Assembly: GCA_028718185.1 (NCBI GenBank)
Contig: JAQUMH010000001.1
Coordinates: 95,186 to 159,185 of the forward strand
Length of the DNA: 64,000 nucleotides
Direction of reading: 5' to 3'
DNA from: Elusimicrobiota bacterium
Lineage (GTDB): Bacteria; Elusimicrobiota; UBA8919
Part shown: piece by piece, positions 18,038 to 26,918 of the stretch
How the letters are laid out: every line of letters begins with the position of its first letter
How positions within the stretch are numbered: position 1 is the stretch's first letter
Notes under the pieces: generated by a model
The model's input: only the letters and a program-made list of their open reading frames with translations
Told to the model about the DNA's origin: nothing
Databases searched by the model: none
Position numbers and translations under genes: made by a program

Positions 18038-19431
18038 AGTTTTTTTATTTTGGGACCAGATTTTGTATCTTCCACCTCAAATCCCTCTCCTTTAATTTTT
18101 TCTCTCAATTCATCTGAAAGTTTCCAGTTCTTAGATTTTCTTGCCTCTTCACGCTGATTAGCAAGAAGTTTAACAATCTCCGGAATTTCAATTTTTCTTT
18201 CAACCAACAACCCGAAAACATTACAAAGTTCTAAAACCTTGCTTTTATATTCAAAAATAGACTCTTTAATTTCATTTTTGTCCGGTTGCTCAACCAAATC
18301 CTCATAAAAACCATTTAATTTTGTAACAAGCTCATGAATACAAGCCAATCCACCTGATGTATTAAAATCATCATCCATAGATTTAACAAATTCTTTATCA
18401 ATCCCAGTATTTTCAAATACGATATTTTTAGTTATAGGCACTTCTTTTGTCTTCTCTATAATATTAAAAATATTTTCAATAGCACTTTTGGCCTGTTCAA
18501 GCTTATCTTGTGTAAAATCCAGAGGTTGTTTGTAATGTTGTGTCAGCAACATATACCGGACAACCATTGGGTCATATTTTTCAAAAATTTCCCTTAATGT
18601 AAAAAAATTGCCAAGTGATTTTGACATTTTTTCTTTATTTATGGTTACAAACCCATTATGTATCCAGTATTTTACAAACTGTTTTCCAAGTGCTGCTTCT
18701 GATTGCGCAATTTCATTTTCATGATGCGGGAAAATCAGGTCCTGCCCGCCACCGTGTATATCAAATGTTTCATGACCAAACTCATTTAGCGACATTACGG
18801 AACATTCAATATGCCAGCCTGGACGTCCTTTTCCCCAAGTACTGTCCCATGAGGGTTCATTCTCTTTTGCTTTTTTCCAAAGCGCAAAATCCAGCGGATC
18901 ATTTTTTCTCTCATCTACTCCAACTCTTGCTCCACTCCTTAAATTCTCTATATCTCTTTTTGAAAGTTTCCCATAATCCTTAAATTTTCTTACTGAAAAA
19001 TAAACATCACCATCTATGATATAGGCGTAACCATTATCAATTATTTTTTGGATAAATTTCTTTATATCTTCTATTTTTTCAGTTACTTTTGGATATGAAT
19101 CAGCACGCAAAATATTAAGTTTATCCATCTGTTCAAAATATTCATTTATGTATTTTTCTGCCAAATCATTACTCGTTACCCCTAACTCATTACTTCTTTT
19201 TATTATCTTATCATCTATATCAGTGAAATTTTGGATGTATTTAACTTTATAACCTTTATATTTTAAATAACGGCGAATAACATCGAAAACAACATAACAT
19301 CTGGCATGCCCCAAATGAACTTCATCATATGGCGTAACTCCACAAACATACATGTTGATATTTTTACCATTTTTATCAATAGGTATAAATTCTTCTTTTT
19401 TCCCGGATAGCGTATTATAAACTTTTAACAT
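18034..19431 (-). CDS. cysS: Cysteinyl-tRNA synthetase
   Basis: Class I synthetase of 465 residues charging tRNA-Cys. It shows the zinc-ligand cysteine in MYVCGVTPYD, the HIGH-type HLGHAR, GWHIECS, the zinc-ligand HHENEIAQSEA and KMSKSLGN. The C-terminal DALR-like helical domain is complete. The start overlaps ispF by 7 bp and the end overlaps rlmB by 4 bp, giving a coupled ispD-ispF-cysS-rlmB group. Confidence 0.97.
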   Translation of the reverse strand: MLKVYNTLSGKKEEFIPIDKNGKNINMYVCGVTPYDEVHLGHARCYVVFDVIRRYLKYKGYKVKYIQNFTDIDDKIIKRSNELGVTSNDLAEKYINEYFEQMDKLNILRADSYPKVTEKIEDIKKFIQKIIDNGYAYIIDGDVYFSVRKFKDYGKLSKRDIENLRSGARVGVDERKNDPLDFALWKKAKENEPSWDSTWGKGRPGWHIECSVMSLNEFGHETFDIHGGGQDLIFPHHENEIAQSEAALGKQFVKYWIHNGFVTINKEKMSKSLGNFFTLREIFEKYDPMVVRYMLLTQHYKQPLDFTQDKLEQAKSAIENIFNIIEKTKEVPITKNIVFENTGIDKEFVKSMDDDFNTSGGLACIHELVTKLNGFYEDLVEQPDKNEIKESIFEYKSKVLELCNVFGLLVERKIEIPEIVKLLANQREEARKSKNWKLSDELREKIKGEGFEVEDTKSGPKIKKL

Positions 19432-19910
19432 TTTTCAATCAAACATACAGCATAAGCACATATTGCTTTGCCTTTGCCTATATCCCCAATTCCTTCGTTT
19501 GTGGTCGCCTTTACACTTATATTTACATTTGCAACAATTTTCGATATTTTGTTTTTCATCTCTTTAATATATGGAAAAATCTTCGGCTGCTGGGCGACAA
19601 CCATTGAATCGATATTTATTATTCTGTAACCGGCTTTTCTTAATAAATTACATGTTTCTTTAAGTAAAATCAAACTGGAAATGTTTTTATATTTTTTACT
19701 TGTATTAGGAAAATGCTGCCCTATATCACCAAGATTCGATGCACCGAGAAGCGAATCACAAATTGCATGCAAAAGAACATCACCATCAGAATGGGCAAAT
19801 AACCCTTTAGAAAAAGGTATCTTTACACCACCCAACAAAAGAGGCTTGCCTTTGACTAATTTGTGAATATCGTAACCAAAACCGACCCGAATACTGCTAA
19901 ATGCGTTCAT
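19425..19910 (-). CDS. ispF: 2-C-methyl-D-erythritol 2,4-cyclodiphosphate synthase
   Basis: Fifth enzyme of the MEP isoprenoid pathway. The 161 residues contain the metal-binding GYDIH (Asp14, His16), the AHSDGDVLLHAICD motif and the CDP-binding KATTNEGIGDIG. Length and motifs are standard. The start is the ATG at 19910, which lies next to GTTCACGTGTTC-like repeats. The partner gene ispD is upstream but separated by about 300 bp of palindromic repeat DNA, which is unusual for this pair. Confidence 0.96.
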   Translation of the reverse strand: MNAFSSIRVGFGYDIHKLVKGKPLLLGGVKIPFSKGLFAHSDGDVLLHAICDSLLGASNLGDIGQHFPNTSKKYKNISSLILLKETCNLLRKAGYRIINIDSMVVAQQPKIFPYIKEMKNKISKIVANVNISVKATTNEGIGDIGKGKAICAYAVCLIEKC

Positions 19911-19998
19911 GTGTTCACGTGTTCAAATGTTCATGTATTAAAAAACATTTAATTCGTTTCTTTATTAAACATTTTACTTTGACTTCATCGCGGAGCGA

Positions 19999-20095
19999 GG
20001 GAGAAATTTCTGAAGAGCCTGAATTTGCGACTTATTCGTTCCAGGAGCAAATGCTAGAGCGACCTCAAGGGAGCGTCTCGAAGAAATTTACTCCC
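19999..20095. repeat. Palindromic repeat, copy A (divergent)
   Basis: 97-bp structured repeat with terminal GGGAG...CTCCC, then AGAAATTT...AGAAATTT-type arms and an inner GAATTTGC...AGCAAAT stem. It is the divergent member of a family with copies B (20122-20217) and C (55707-55802); the outermost stem differs in sequence but stays complementary. Confidence 0.75.
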
Positions 20096-20121
20096 GTGCA
20101 TATATTTAATATTAGAGCGAA

Positions 20122-20217
20122 GCAAGAAATTTTCGCAGAGCCTAGATTTGCGACTACTCTTTCAAGAGCAAATCTCAGAGCGAGTTGGTGCCGAGCGACT
20201 CAAGAAAATTTACTTGC
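20122..20217. repeat. Palindromic repeat, copy B, overlapping the ispD stop
   Basis: 96-bp palindrome: GCAAG...CTTGC outside, AAATTTTC...GAAAATTT next, and inner AGATTTGC...GCAAATCT. It is 91/96 identical by eye to copy C 35 kb away, and lies 26 bp from copy A. The ispD stop codon at 20210-20212 is inside it, so the last codons of ispD come from the repeat. Confidence 0.85.
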
Positions 20218-20854
20218 GAGCGATATCTTGTTTGGTTGTTATCTTTATATTTTTATAGTCACCTGTTATAACTTTTACTTTTTTACCTAACTTTTCAACA
20301 AGTGCTGAATCATCAGTCGAAAAATATTTAGCTTCAAACGCCTTTTTATATGCTTTCATTATAAGCGAATATTTAAATGTTTGCGGTGTTTGGGCAAGAA
20401 AAATATTTTTTCTTTCAGGAGTAGAAATTACATATCCATTTTTGACAATTTTTACCGTATCTTTAACCGGAACAACCGCAACACAAGCACTGCTTTTTCT
20501 TGCTGTTGAAATACTGTCTTTAATGATTTTATCTGATATGAACGGACGGACCCCGTCATGAATAACAACAATATCCGTATCTGCCGAAAGTGCTGATAAC
20601 CCGTTATACACAGAGTGCTGCCTTGTTGCTCCCCCTGCAATAATTTTAACACGGGTTGAAAAATTAAATTTTCGCTTTAAATCTTCTTTTGGCAAGACAA
20701 CAACTATTTCTTTTATCTGTTGAATTTTTAAAAATATGGAGAGCGTTATTTCCAATACTTGTTTTTTGCCGTCTATCTGAAGCAGAACAAACTGTTTTTT
20801 TGAACCGAACCTCTTACCTCTTCCGGCTGCAACTATAACTGCGGCTATTCTCAT
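20210..20854 (-). CDS. ispD: 2-C-methyl-D-erythritol 4-phosphate cytidylyltransferase
   Basis: Third MEP-pathway enzyme, making CDP-methylerythritol. The 214 residues show the nucleotide-binding VAAGRGKRFGSKKQF near the N-terminus, AGGATRQHSVYNGL, VIHDGVRPF, and the C-terminal TGDYKNIKITTKQD motif. It is a little shorter than usual (about 230). The last few codons and the TAA lie in palindromic repeat copy B, which probably replaced the native C-terminus. It follows the PIN/TRAM gene by 8 bp. Confidence 0.95.
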   Translation of the reverse strand: MRIAAVIVAAGRGKRFGSKKQFVLLQIDGKKQVLEITLSIFLKIQQIKEIVVVLPKEDLKRKFNFSTRVKIIAGGATRQHSVYNGLSALSADTDIVVIHDGVRPFISDKIIKDSISTARKSSACVAVVPVKDTVKIVKNGYVISTPERKNIFLAQTPQTFKYSLIMKAYKKAFEAKYFSTDDSALVEKLGKKVKVITGDYKNIKITTKQDIARK

Positions 20855-20862
20855 AAAAATAC

Positions 20863-21852
20863 TTATCTTTCCGCCTCTTCCTTGAAATTGGCAAAAATCA
20901 TTCTCCCGGTTGATGTCTGCAAAACATTTGACACAACAACGTCAACTTTTTTACCAAGAAATCCCCGACCATTTTCAACAACAATCATAGTCCCGTCATC
21001 CAAATATGCAATTGCCTGTTTTTTTTCTTTTCCTTCCTTCATAAGGTAAATATTAAGTGTTTCACCCGGAAGCAGTACAGGCTTCACAACTCCCGCCAAT
21101 TCATTAATATTCAACACCGCAACACCATGTACAGAAGCAACCTTATTAAGATTAAAATCGGTTGTGATAATTTTTGCTTTCAGGTCCTCGGCTAGTTTCA
21201 GCACTTTTGCATCTGTTTGTTTTATCTCAGGATAATCTTTTTCAAAAATCTTTACAACTACTTTTTGATTTTGCCGGATTTTACCAAGCAACTCAAGTCC
21301 CCGCCGCCCGCGCTGCCTCTTTATTGAATCTGCTGAATCCGCTAATGTTTGCAACTCTGAAACTATAAATTCAGGAACTACAATTATCCCTGAAATAAAA
21401 TTTGTCTCTACAACATCTAAAATTCTCCCGTCAATAATTGCCGATGTGTCTAATATTTTTAAATCATCCTGCCTTTTTTTAGATGATAGATGTATATCCT
21501 TATCTAACAAAGAAAGCTCTTCTTTTTTTCTTATTGCAATTATAAAACCTAAATATGCAAGAATTATTTTTATAAAAATAGAATATGTTTTCATAAATGC
21601 ATCTAATTTTACATCTTCCATCAAATAAACTGAATAATCTAGAAGTTTTGCAGTAATCAATCCAAGAATTGCACCGAGACAGCCCGCGACAATTGAGTCA
21701 AGCGGTATCATTTCAATAATAATTTCCACAAAAATAACAACTAATGCCGTACCAACTCCTATTAAAATTCCTTTTGCATCTTTTGAAATCTGGAACCAGC
21801 CGACAATAGGTCCTGCGATAATAATAAACGATCTAATTAACCAAATAAACAT
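20863..21852 (-). CDS. PIN/TRAM-domain membrane protein (YacL-like)
   Basis: 329 residues: four N-terminal membrane helices (to about residue 110), a PIN nuclease-fold domain (DTSAIIDGRILDVVE with catalytic Asp at about 134; IITTDFNLNKVA) and a C-terminal TRAM domain (GKEKKQAIAYLDDGTMIVVENG). This is the YacL family, found next to radA and ispD in many bacteria, as here. Likely an RNA-binding or RNA-cleaving membrane protein; its substrate is not known. Confidence 0.9.
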   Translation of the reverse strand: MFIWLIRSFIIIAGPIVGWFQISKDAKGILIGVGTALVVIFVEIIIEMIPLDSIVAGCLGAILGLITAKLLDYSVYLMEDVKLDAFMKTYSIFIKIILAYLGFIIAIRKKEELSLLDKDIHLSSKKRQDDLKILDTSAIIDGRILDVVETNFISGIIVVPEFIVSELQTLADSADSIKRQRGRRGLELLGKIRQNQKVVVKIFEKDYPEIKQTDAKVLKLAEDLKAKIITTDFNLNKVASVHGVAVLNINELAGVVKPVLLPGETLNIYLMKEGKEKKQAIAYLDDGTMIVVENGRGFLGKKVDVVVSNVLQTSTGRMIFANFKEEAER

Positions 21853-21959
21853 AAAACCCCCAAAAGCGTCATAGCGTCCTTAACATCATAGAGTCTGTTA
21901 AGTCAAATCTCCAATCCCACAATCCCACGACCCCACGACCCTCTGACTCTACGACGCTT
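21853..21959. repeat. Degenerate CCCACGAC-type tandem repeat
   Basis: The gap between radA and the PIN/TRAM gene is made of loose variants of TCCCACAA, CCCACGAC and CTCTGACTCTACGACG. No terminator or ORF is evident. Confidence 0.5.
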
Positions 21960-23330
21960 TCAACTTTTAATTTTTTCTATTGCTTCAAATACTGTTTCAA
22001 CAGGAATGATTTTCATTCCTGATTTTCCATCAATTCCTTTTGAGTTTACTTTCGGAATTATACACTTTTCAAACCCGAGCTTTTCAAATTCACTTAACCT
22101 CTGAGATATATGTGTTACAGCCCTTACTTCGCCTGTCAATCCCACTTCACCGACAATTCCTATCTTGACCGGTACGGTAAAATTTCCTGCCGCGGAAGCA
22201 ATCGCACAAGCAACCGCTAAATCTGAAGACGGTTCTTTTGTCTTAATACCACCGACCACATTTACAAAAATATCCTGATTTGAAAGCCGAAGTCCTATAC
22301 GTTTTTCTAAAACCGCAATAATAATTGTTACCCTGTTATAGTCAGGTCCGGAAAATTGCCTTCTTGGAACAGGAAGCGGAGTAGATGATACTAACGCCTG
22401 GACTTCTAATAAAATGGGGCGAACACCTTCAATAATGCAGGTTATTACGCTACCTGAAACATTTTTTGGTTTGTCACCGATGAATATTTCAGACGGATTT
22501 TTAACTTCTTTTAACCCATCTTCCTGCATTTCAAAAATTCCTATCTCATTTGTAGAACCGAACCTGTTTTTAAAACATCTCAAAATACGATATGTATGGT
22601 GTTGTTCAGAACTGAAATAAAGGACAGTATCAACAATATGCTCCAAAACCCTGGGACCTGCAAGTGTACCTTCCTTTGTAACATGCCCGCATATAAACGT
22701 TGTAATGGAAAGTGATTTACTTATATTTAAAAGCTCTGCTGTTGTCTCCCTTACCTGTGAAACACTGCCGGGAGCTGATTCAATATCATCACGATACATT
22801 GTCTGTATTGAATCAATAAAAACAAATTTTGGTTTGTTTTCTTTAATTTTTAAAACTATTTCAGAAAGCAATGTTTCTGACACTAAGAACAGATTACCAT
22901 CTTTAATTTTTAGCCGGTTAGCCCGCAGCTTCAATTGTTCAATTGATTCCTCACCGGAAACATACAAGCAATTAAACTGCCTGGAAAGATGACCTGCTAC
23001 CTGCAAAAGTAACGTTGATTTTCCTATACCGGGTTCCCCACCGACTAAAATCATTTGCCCGTCTACAACCCCGCCGCCAAGCAAATTATCAAACTCATTT
23101 ATTGTCGTCTGATATCTATTCTTCAGACACAACGTATCTGATATTTCATCAATCTTTTTTACTTGCGATGAAAAACTTGTTATAGGTGTTCTGCCTCTGT
23201 TTGTCGGTACTTTATGTTCTTCAACAAAAGAATTCCATTTCTCGCAGTCTGGACATTTACCCAGCCACTTTGTGGATTGATACCCGCATTCCTGGCATAT
23301 AAATTGAGTTGTTTCTTTTGCCATTTTCAT
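21960..23330 (-). CDS. radA: DNA repair protein RadA
   Basis: 456-residue RecA-like branch-migration helicase acting in homologous recombination. A four-cysteine zinc finger (Cys12, 15, 26, 29) precedes the ATPase domain with Walker A GGEPGIGKST (about 98-107), the RadA-specific KNRFGS motif, and the C-terminal Lon-protease-like domain. The start overlaps the mlaD stop as ATGA, implying translational coupling. Confidence 0.97.
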   Translation of the reverse strand: MKMAKETTQFICQECGYQSTKWLGKCPDCEKWNSFVEEHKVPTNRGRTPITSFSSQVKKIDEISDTLCLKNRYQTTINEFDNLLGGGVVDGQMILVGGEPGIGKSTLLLQVAGHLSRQFNCLYVSGEESIEQLKLRANRLKIKDGNLFLVSETLLSEIVLKIKENKPKFVFIDSIQTMYRDDIESAPGSVSQVRETTAELLNISKSLSITTFICGHVTKEGTLAGPRVLEHIVDTVLYFSSEQHHTYRILRCFKNRFGSTNEIGIFEMQEDGLKEVKNPSEIFIGDKPKNVSGSVITCIIEGVRPILLEVQALVSSTPLPVPRRQFSGPDYNRVTIIIAVLEKRIGLRLSNQDIFVNVVGGIKTKEPSSDLAVACAIASAAGNFTVPVKIGIVGEVGLTGEVRAVTHISQRLSEFEKLGFEKCIIPKVNSKGIDGKSGMKIIPVETVFEAIEKIKS

Positions 23331-24142
23331 TGTTCTTTTTTAGTTTCTTTTTCCAGATTCTTTTTAATTTCTTTTGCTTTTTTATCATCCACAATCCAAC
23401 TGGAAGGAGCATCCTCCATTACTTTACTAAAAACCCGCATACTGGAAATAGTCTCCCTGAAATCTTTTTCAAGCTTCTTATCAGAAAAAAGTTTACCAAG
23501 CAGCCCGTCGCCGTTTTCTGCTGACTTCGAAAGACTTTCCAAAGAAGTAAGCGTATTGTCTAATTTTTTTGAAATACGGTCAAACCTGCCGTCTGAAACT
23601 GATTTTCTCACTTCTCTCGATATAACAGTTAAATCACTAGAAAACTTATTCAGGTTATCAATTGTCATTTTTATACTTGTATCTCCGGTTAAACCCTTTA
23701 ATGAATCAAGAAGCGAATTTACCGCAGTTTGTGTTTTCTCAAACATTTTATCAATTGAGATAGGATCAACACCTGTAATAACATCCTCATCTTTCAAAAG
23801 TTCATAAAACGTAGTTCCGGAAGTCAGCTGAATGAACTTTACACCTATAATCCCGGAAGAGAATATATAAGCTGCTGAATCCTTATGAATTTTAACGTCA
23901 CTATTAAGCCACACGTTAACTCGTGCTCTATCACCTTCCAGTATGATATCTTTTACATAACCGACATTGACACCGGCGACTTGCACTTTTGCCTGTTTTA
24001 GCAAACCCTGGATATCGTTAAATAAAATATTAATTTTGTATCCTCTTTCAAAAACCCGTACACCCGATAAAATCATAATAGCAATGGCAAAAACTAACAA
24101 ACCGACAATAATCACCATGCCCACTTTTGTTTCTTGTTTCAT
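23327..24142 (-). CDS. mlaD: MlaD/MCE-family lipid-binding protein
   Basis: 271 residues with an N-terminal membrane anchor (7-27), the MCE beta-barrel domain (INILFNDIQGLLKQAKVQVAGVNVGYVKDI) and a long helical C-terminal region. It is the periplasmic substrate-binding component of an Mla-type phospholipid transporter. It follows mlaF by 3 bp and overlaps radA. The long C-terminal helical extension resembles MCE proteins that build a hydrophobic channel across the periplasm. Confidence 0.92.
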   Translation of the reverse strand: MKQETKVGMVIIVGLLVFAIAIMILSGVRVFERGYKINILFNDIQGLLKQAKVQVAGVNVGYVKDIILEGDRARVNVWLNSDVKIHKDSAAYIFSSGIIGVKFIQLTSGTTFYELLKDEDVITGVDPISIDKMFEKTQTAVNSLLDSLKGLTGDTSIKMTIDNLNKFSSDLTVISREVRKSVSDGRFDRISKKLDNTLTSLESLSKSAENGDGLLGKLFSDKKLEKDFRETISSMRVFSKVMEDAPSSWIVDDKKAKEIKKNLEKETKKEQ

Positions 24143-24145
24143 AAT

Positions 24146-24904
24146 TTACCTCTCTCTCACTTTCATTTTTATTGGTCCTATTGAAGAACCGGTAGTAAAC
24201 TGTTTCATATATTGATTATCCGTCATTTTTATTTCATCCGGACTACCGGAACCGATAATTTTTCCTTCATAAAGCATAGCGACTTGATTGGAAATCTTAT
24301 AAGCACTCTTCATATCGTGAGTAACAACAATTGAGGTTATATTTAAAGTCTTCTGAAGATGAATAATTAAATCGTTAATTACATCTGCCATAATAGGATC
24401 TATTCCTGTTGTTGGTTCATCGTAAAAAATATATTTCGGGTCAGTAGCAATCGCCCGTGCTAAAGCAACTCTTTTTTTCATTCCACCGGAAAGCTCCGAC
24501 GGCTTCATTCTTTCAATACCTTCAAGACCAACCATAGAAAGACATTCTTTTACTTTTAATGATATTTTGTCCTCAGGTAAATTCTTAAGATTTCTTAAAC
24601 CAAAAGCAACATTATCGCCTACGGTCAACGAATCAAAAAGCGCAGCTCCCTGGAAAAGAAAACCAAATTTTTTTTGGACTTCTGAAAGCGACTCTTCATC
24701 AAGTTTCGTTATTTCCATATCATCAACATATATTTCACCGCTATCGGGTTTTAAAAGTCCGACAATATGTTTTATCAAAACAGATTTCCCGCAACCGCTA
24801 CCGCCGATAATTGTAATCGTTTCACCGTCTTTTATTTCAAGATTAACACCATTAAGAACCGTATTCCTGCCGAACGATTTATAAAGATTGACAATTTTTA
24901 TCAT
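24146..24904 (-). CDS. mlaF: MlaF-like ABC transporter ATPase
   Basis: 252-residue ATP-binding subunit. It has Walker A GGSGCGKSVL, the Q-loop FQGAALFDSLTV, signature LSGGMKKRVALARA, Walker B YIFYDEPTTGID and the switch histidine VVTHDM. The SGGMKKR wording and mlaE/mlaD neighbours identify the lipid-asymmetry type of importer. Confidence 0.95.
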   Translation of the reverse strand: MIKIVNLYKSFGRNTVLNGVNLEIKDGETITIIGGSGCGKSVLIKHIVGLLKPDSGEIYVDDMEITKLDEESLSEVQKKFGFLFQGAALFDSLTVGDNVAFGLRNLKNLPEDKISLKVKECLSMVGLEGIERMKPSELSGGMKKRVALARAIATDPKYIFYDEPTTGIDPIMADVINDLIIHLQKTLNITSIVVTHDMKSAYKISNQVAMLYEGKIIGSGSPDEIKMTDNQYMKQFTTGSSIGPIKMKVRER

Positions 24905-24959
24905 ACTATAAATACTTTGCGCGTGAATTCGCGTTTGATTCGCGTATTTTCGCGTTCTC

Positions 24960-25757
24960 CTATCCTACTCCTAGTAGAACTAACAGTGCTGTTAAAAAAT
25001 AATCCGACACAAGAATCATAACCATTGAAATCACAACTGTTTGTGTGGTTGCACGACCGACACCTTCAGCACCACCTTCACAATTAAAACCTTTATGACA
25101 GGCAACAGTAACAATAATCAATGCAAAAAATACAACTTTTATAAGCCCGTGCATTAAATCTTCAATGCGCATATAATCAAGTATATCATTTTTATATACT
25201 GCAGGAGCTATACCCAATTTATAAATACTTACAAAAAATCCGCCTAATATACCTATTATATCGGCAAAAACCGTAAGTATCGGCAGCATTATCATTATCG
25301 AAATAAACCTTGGAACAGCAAGGTATTTTACAGGATTTGTACCCAGGAGATGAAGTGCATCAATCTGCTCAGTAACTTTCATTGTCCCAAGTTCTGCAGC
25401 AATAGCTGCTCCGACCCGACCGGCAATAACCATTGCAGTTAAAACAGGACCTAATTCCTTAACTATTGAAAATCCGACAACACTACCTATATAAATTGGT
25501 TCGTTGAAAATATTCTTTGTTGAATATGCCGTTTGCAAAGCTAAAACCATTCCCGTAAAAGCAGATGTTAAAACTATAACTGGTATGGACATTACACCTA
25601 TTGCTATCATTTGATTTGTAATGTTCTTCCTGTCATATTTTTTAACAATTAGATTTTGAAATACATCCAAAAACATCTTAAAGGCACTACCTACCTCTTC
25701 AGATATTTCCATGAATTCCCGTCCGATTAAGTAAATAATTTTATAAATAATTCTCAT
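24960..25757 (-). CDS. mlaE: MlaE-like ABC transporter permease
   Basis: 265 residues with five or six membrane helices and the family motifs GMVLALQTAYS, ELGPVLTAMVIAGRVGAAIAAELGTMKVTEQIDAL and FNCEGGAEGVGRATTQTVV. This is the inner-membrane permease of the Mla-type transporter. The start overlaps alr by 4 bp. A 55-bp gap with GCGTTTGATTCGCG-like repeats separates it from mlaF. Confidence 0.95.
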   Translation of the reverse strand: MRIIYKIIYLIGREFMEISEEVGSAFKMFLDVFQNLIVKKYDRKNITNQMIAIGVMSIPVIVLTSAFTGMVLALQTAYSTKNIFNEPIYIGSVVGFSIVKELGPVLTAMVIAGRVGAAIAAELGTMKVTEQIDALHLLGTNPVKYLAVPRFISIMIMLPILTVFADIIGILGGFFVSIYKLGIAPAVYKNDILDYMRIEDLMHGLIKVVFFALIIVTVACHKGFNCEGGAEGVGRATTQTVVISMVMILVSDYFLTALLVLLGVG

Positions 25758-26857
25758 CTATAAATCCTTGGAACTCTTTTTGAAATGGATGTGACAATTT
25801 CATAATTTATTGTACCGCATCTATTAGCGACTTCTTCTGCAGTGATTTTTTCTTTTCCCTGAGAACCAATAACCACTACCACATCCCCCAACGATACATT
25901 TTTAATATCAGTAACATCTATCATTGTCATATCCATACAAACGTTACCGACAACAGGTGCTCTTTTACCTCTTACCAGAACTTCTGCATTATTTGAATTA
26001 TATCTGAAAAAACCATCAGCATAACCAATAGGTATTGTAGCTATTTTTGACTGCTTTTTAGTAAAAAATGTCCTGCAGTAACTTATTGACGTTTTTCCGA
26101 CGACTGTTTTTAAGAAAGTTATTTTTGTTTTAAGAGATAATACAGGTTTTGTGGGTATAACTTTGTCTGAATTATTAAACGGTAAAAGCCCGTAAACTAA
26201 AAGTCCGGGTCTAACCATATTAAAATGTGAACTTTCATATTTTGCAATAGAAGCACTTGCCGCTGTATGCATATAGTTTGCTGAAATATGTTCTGTTGTT
26301 TTCCTGAATTCCGAAATCTGCTTTTTAGTAAAATCTTTTGATTCAGAAGCACAGGCAAGGTGTGTATAAATCCCGTCCATTCTGATATTTTTTAATCCTT
26401 CTGCTTTTTTTACTGCTAATACTGCATCATCCTTAGTCAACCCTATCCTGCCCATTCCGGTATCAATTTTTAGATGAAACCGTACTTTTCCATTAAATCG
26501 TTTAGCACAATTATCAAGTGCTTTCATACCAGAAATATTTGACACGGTCGGTATAAGATTATATTTTATTACTTCAGAAAAACCTTCAAACGGATAGATA
26601 CTCCCAAATACCAAAATATCTTTTTTTATCCCGGCGTTCCGCAACTCTATACCTTCTTCAATTGTTGCTACACCGAAAATCCTTACAACTGATTTTTCTA
26701 ATATCCTCGCAATTTCAACAGCACCGTGACCATATCCATCGGCTTTAATCACTGCAAGAATATTAACATTTTTGCCGATAAACCTTTTTATAACTTCAAT
26801 ATTATGTCTTATATTTTCTAGATTAATTTCTACATATGTAGGTCTTAAAATTTTCAT
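25754..26857 (-). CDS. alr: Alanine racemase
   Basis: PLP-dependent racemase supplying D-alanine for peptidoglycan. The 367 residues have the Schiff-base lysine in AVIKADGYGHGA (Lys38), KIDTGMGRIG, the PIGYADGFFR region and VCMDMTMIDVT. Both the N-terminal TIM barrel and C-terminal beta domain are complete. It sits between dnaB (61-bp gap) and mlaE (4-bp overlap). Confidence 0.96.
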   Translation of the reverse strand: MKILRPTYVEINLENIRHNIEVIKRFIGKNVNILAVIKADGYGHGAVEIARILEKSVVRIFGVATIEEGIELRNAGIKKDILVFGSIYPFEGFSEVIKYNLIPTVSNISGMKALDNCAKRFNGKVRFHLKIDTGMGRIGLTKDDAVLAVKKAEGLKNIRMDGIYTHLACASESKDFTKKQISEFRKTTEHISANYMHTAASASIAKYESSHFNMVRPGLLVYGLLPFNNSDKVIPTKPVLSLKTKITFLKTVVGKTSISYCRTFFTKKQSKIATIPIGYADGFFRYNSNNAEVLVRGKRAPVVGNVCMDMTMIDVTDIKNVSLGDVVVVIGSQGKEKITAEEVANRCGTINYEIVTSISKRVPRIYR

Positions 26858-26918
26858 CTGGTTTTACAAAAAGATATTTTTTCAATGTAGATTGCACCAG
26901 TAATCTCTGTGTTATCTA

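Noticed and set aside
19901-20290. 129-codon plus-strand open frame
   Set aside because: It crosses palindromic repeats A and B and the 3' ends of ispF and ispD; its open state follows from the repeats.
23214-23807. 197-codon plus-strand open frame
   Set aside because: It lies antisense to mlaD and radA, both clear genes, and has no motif.
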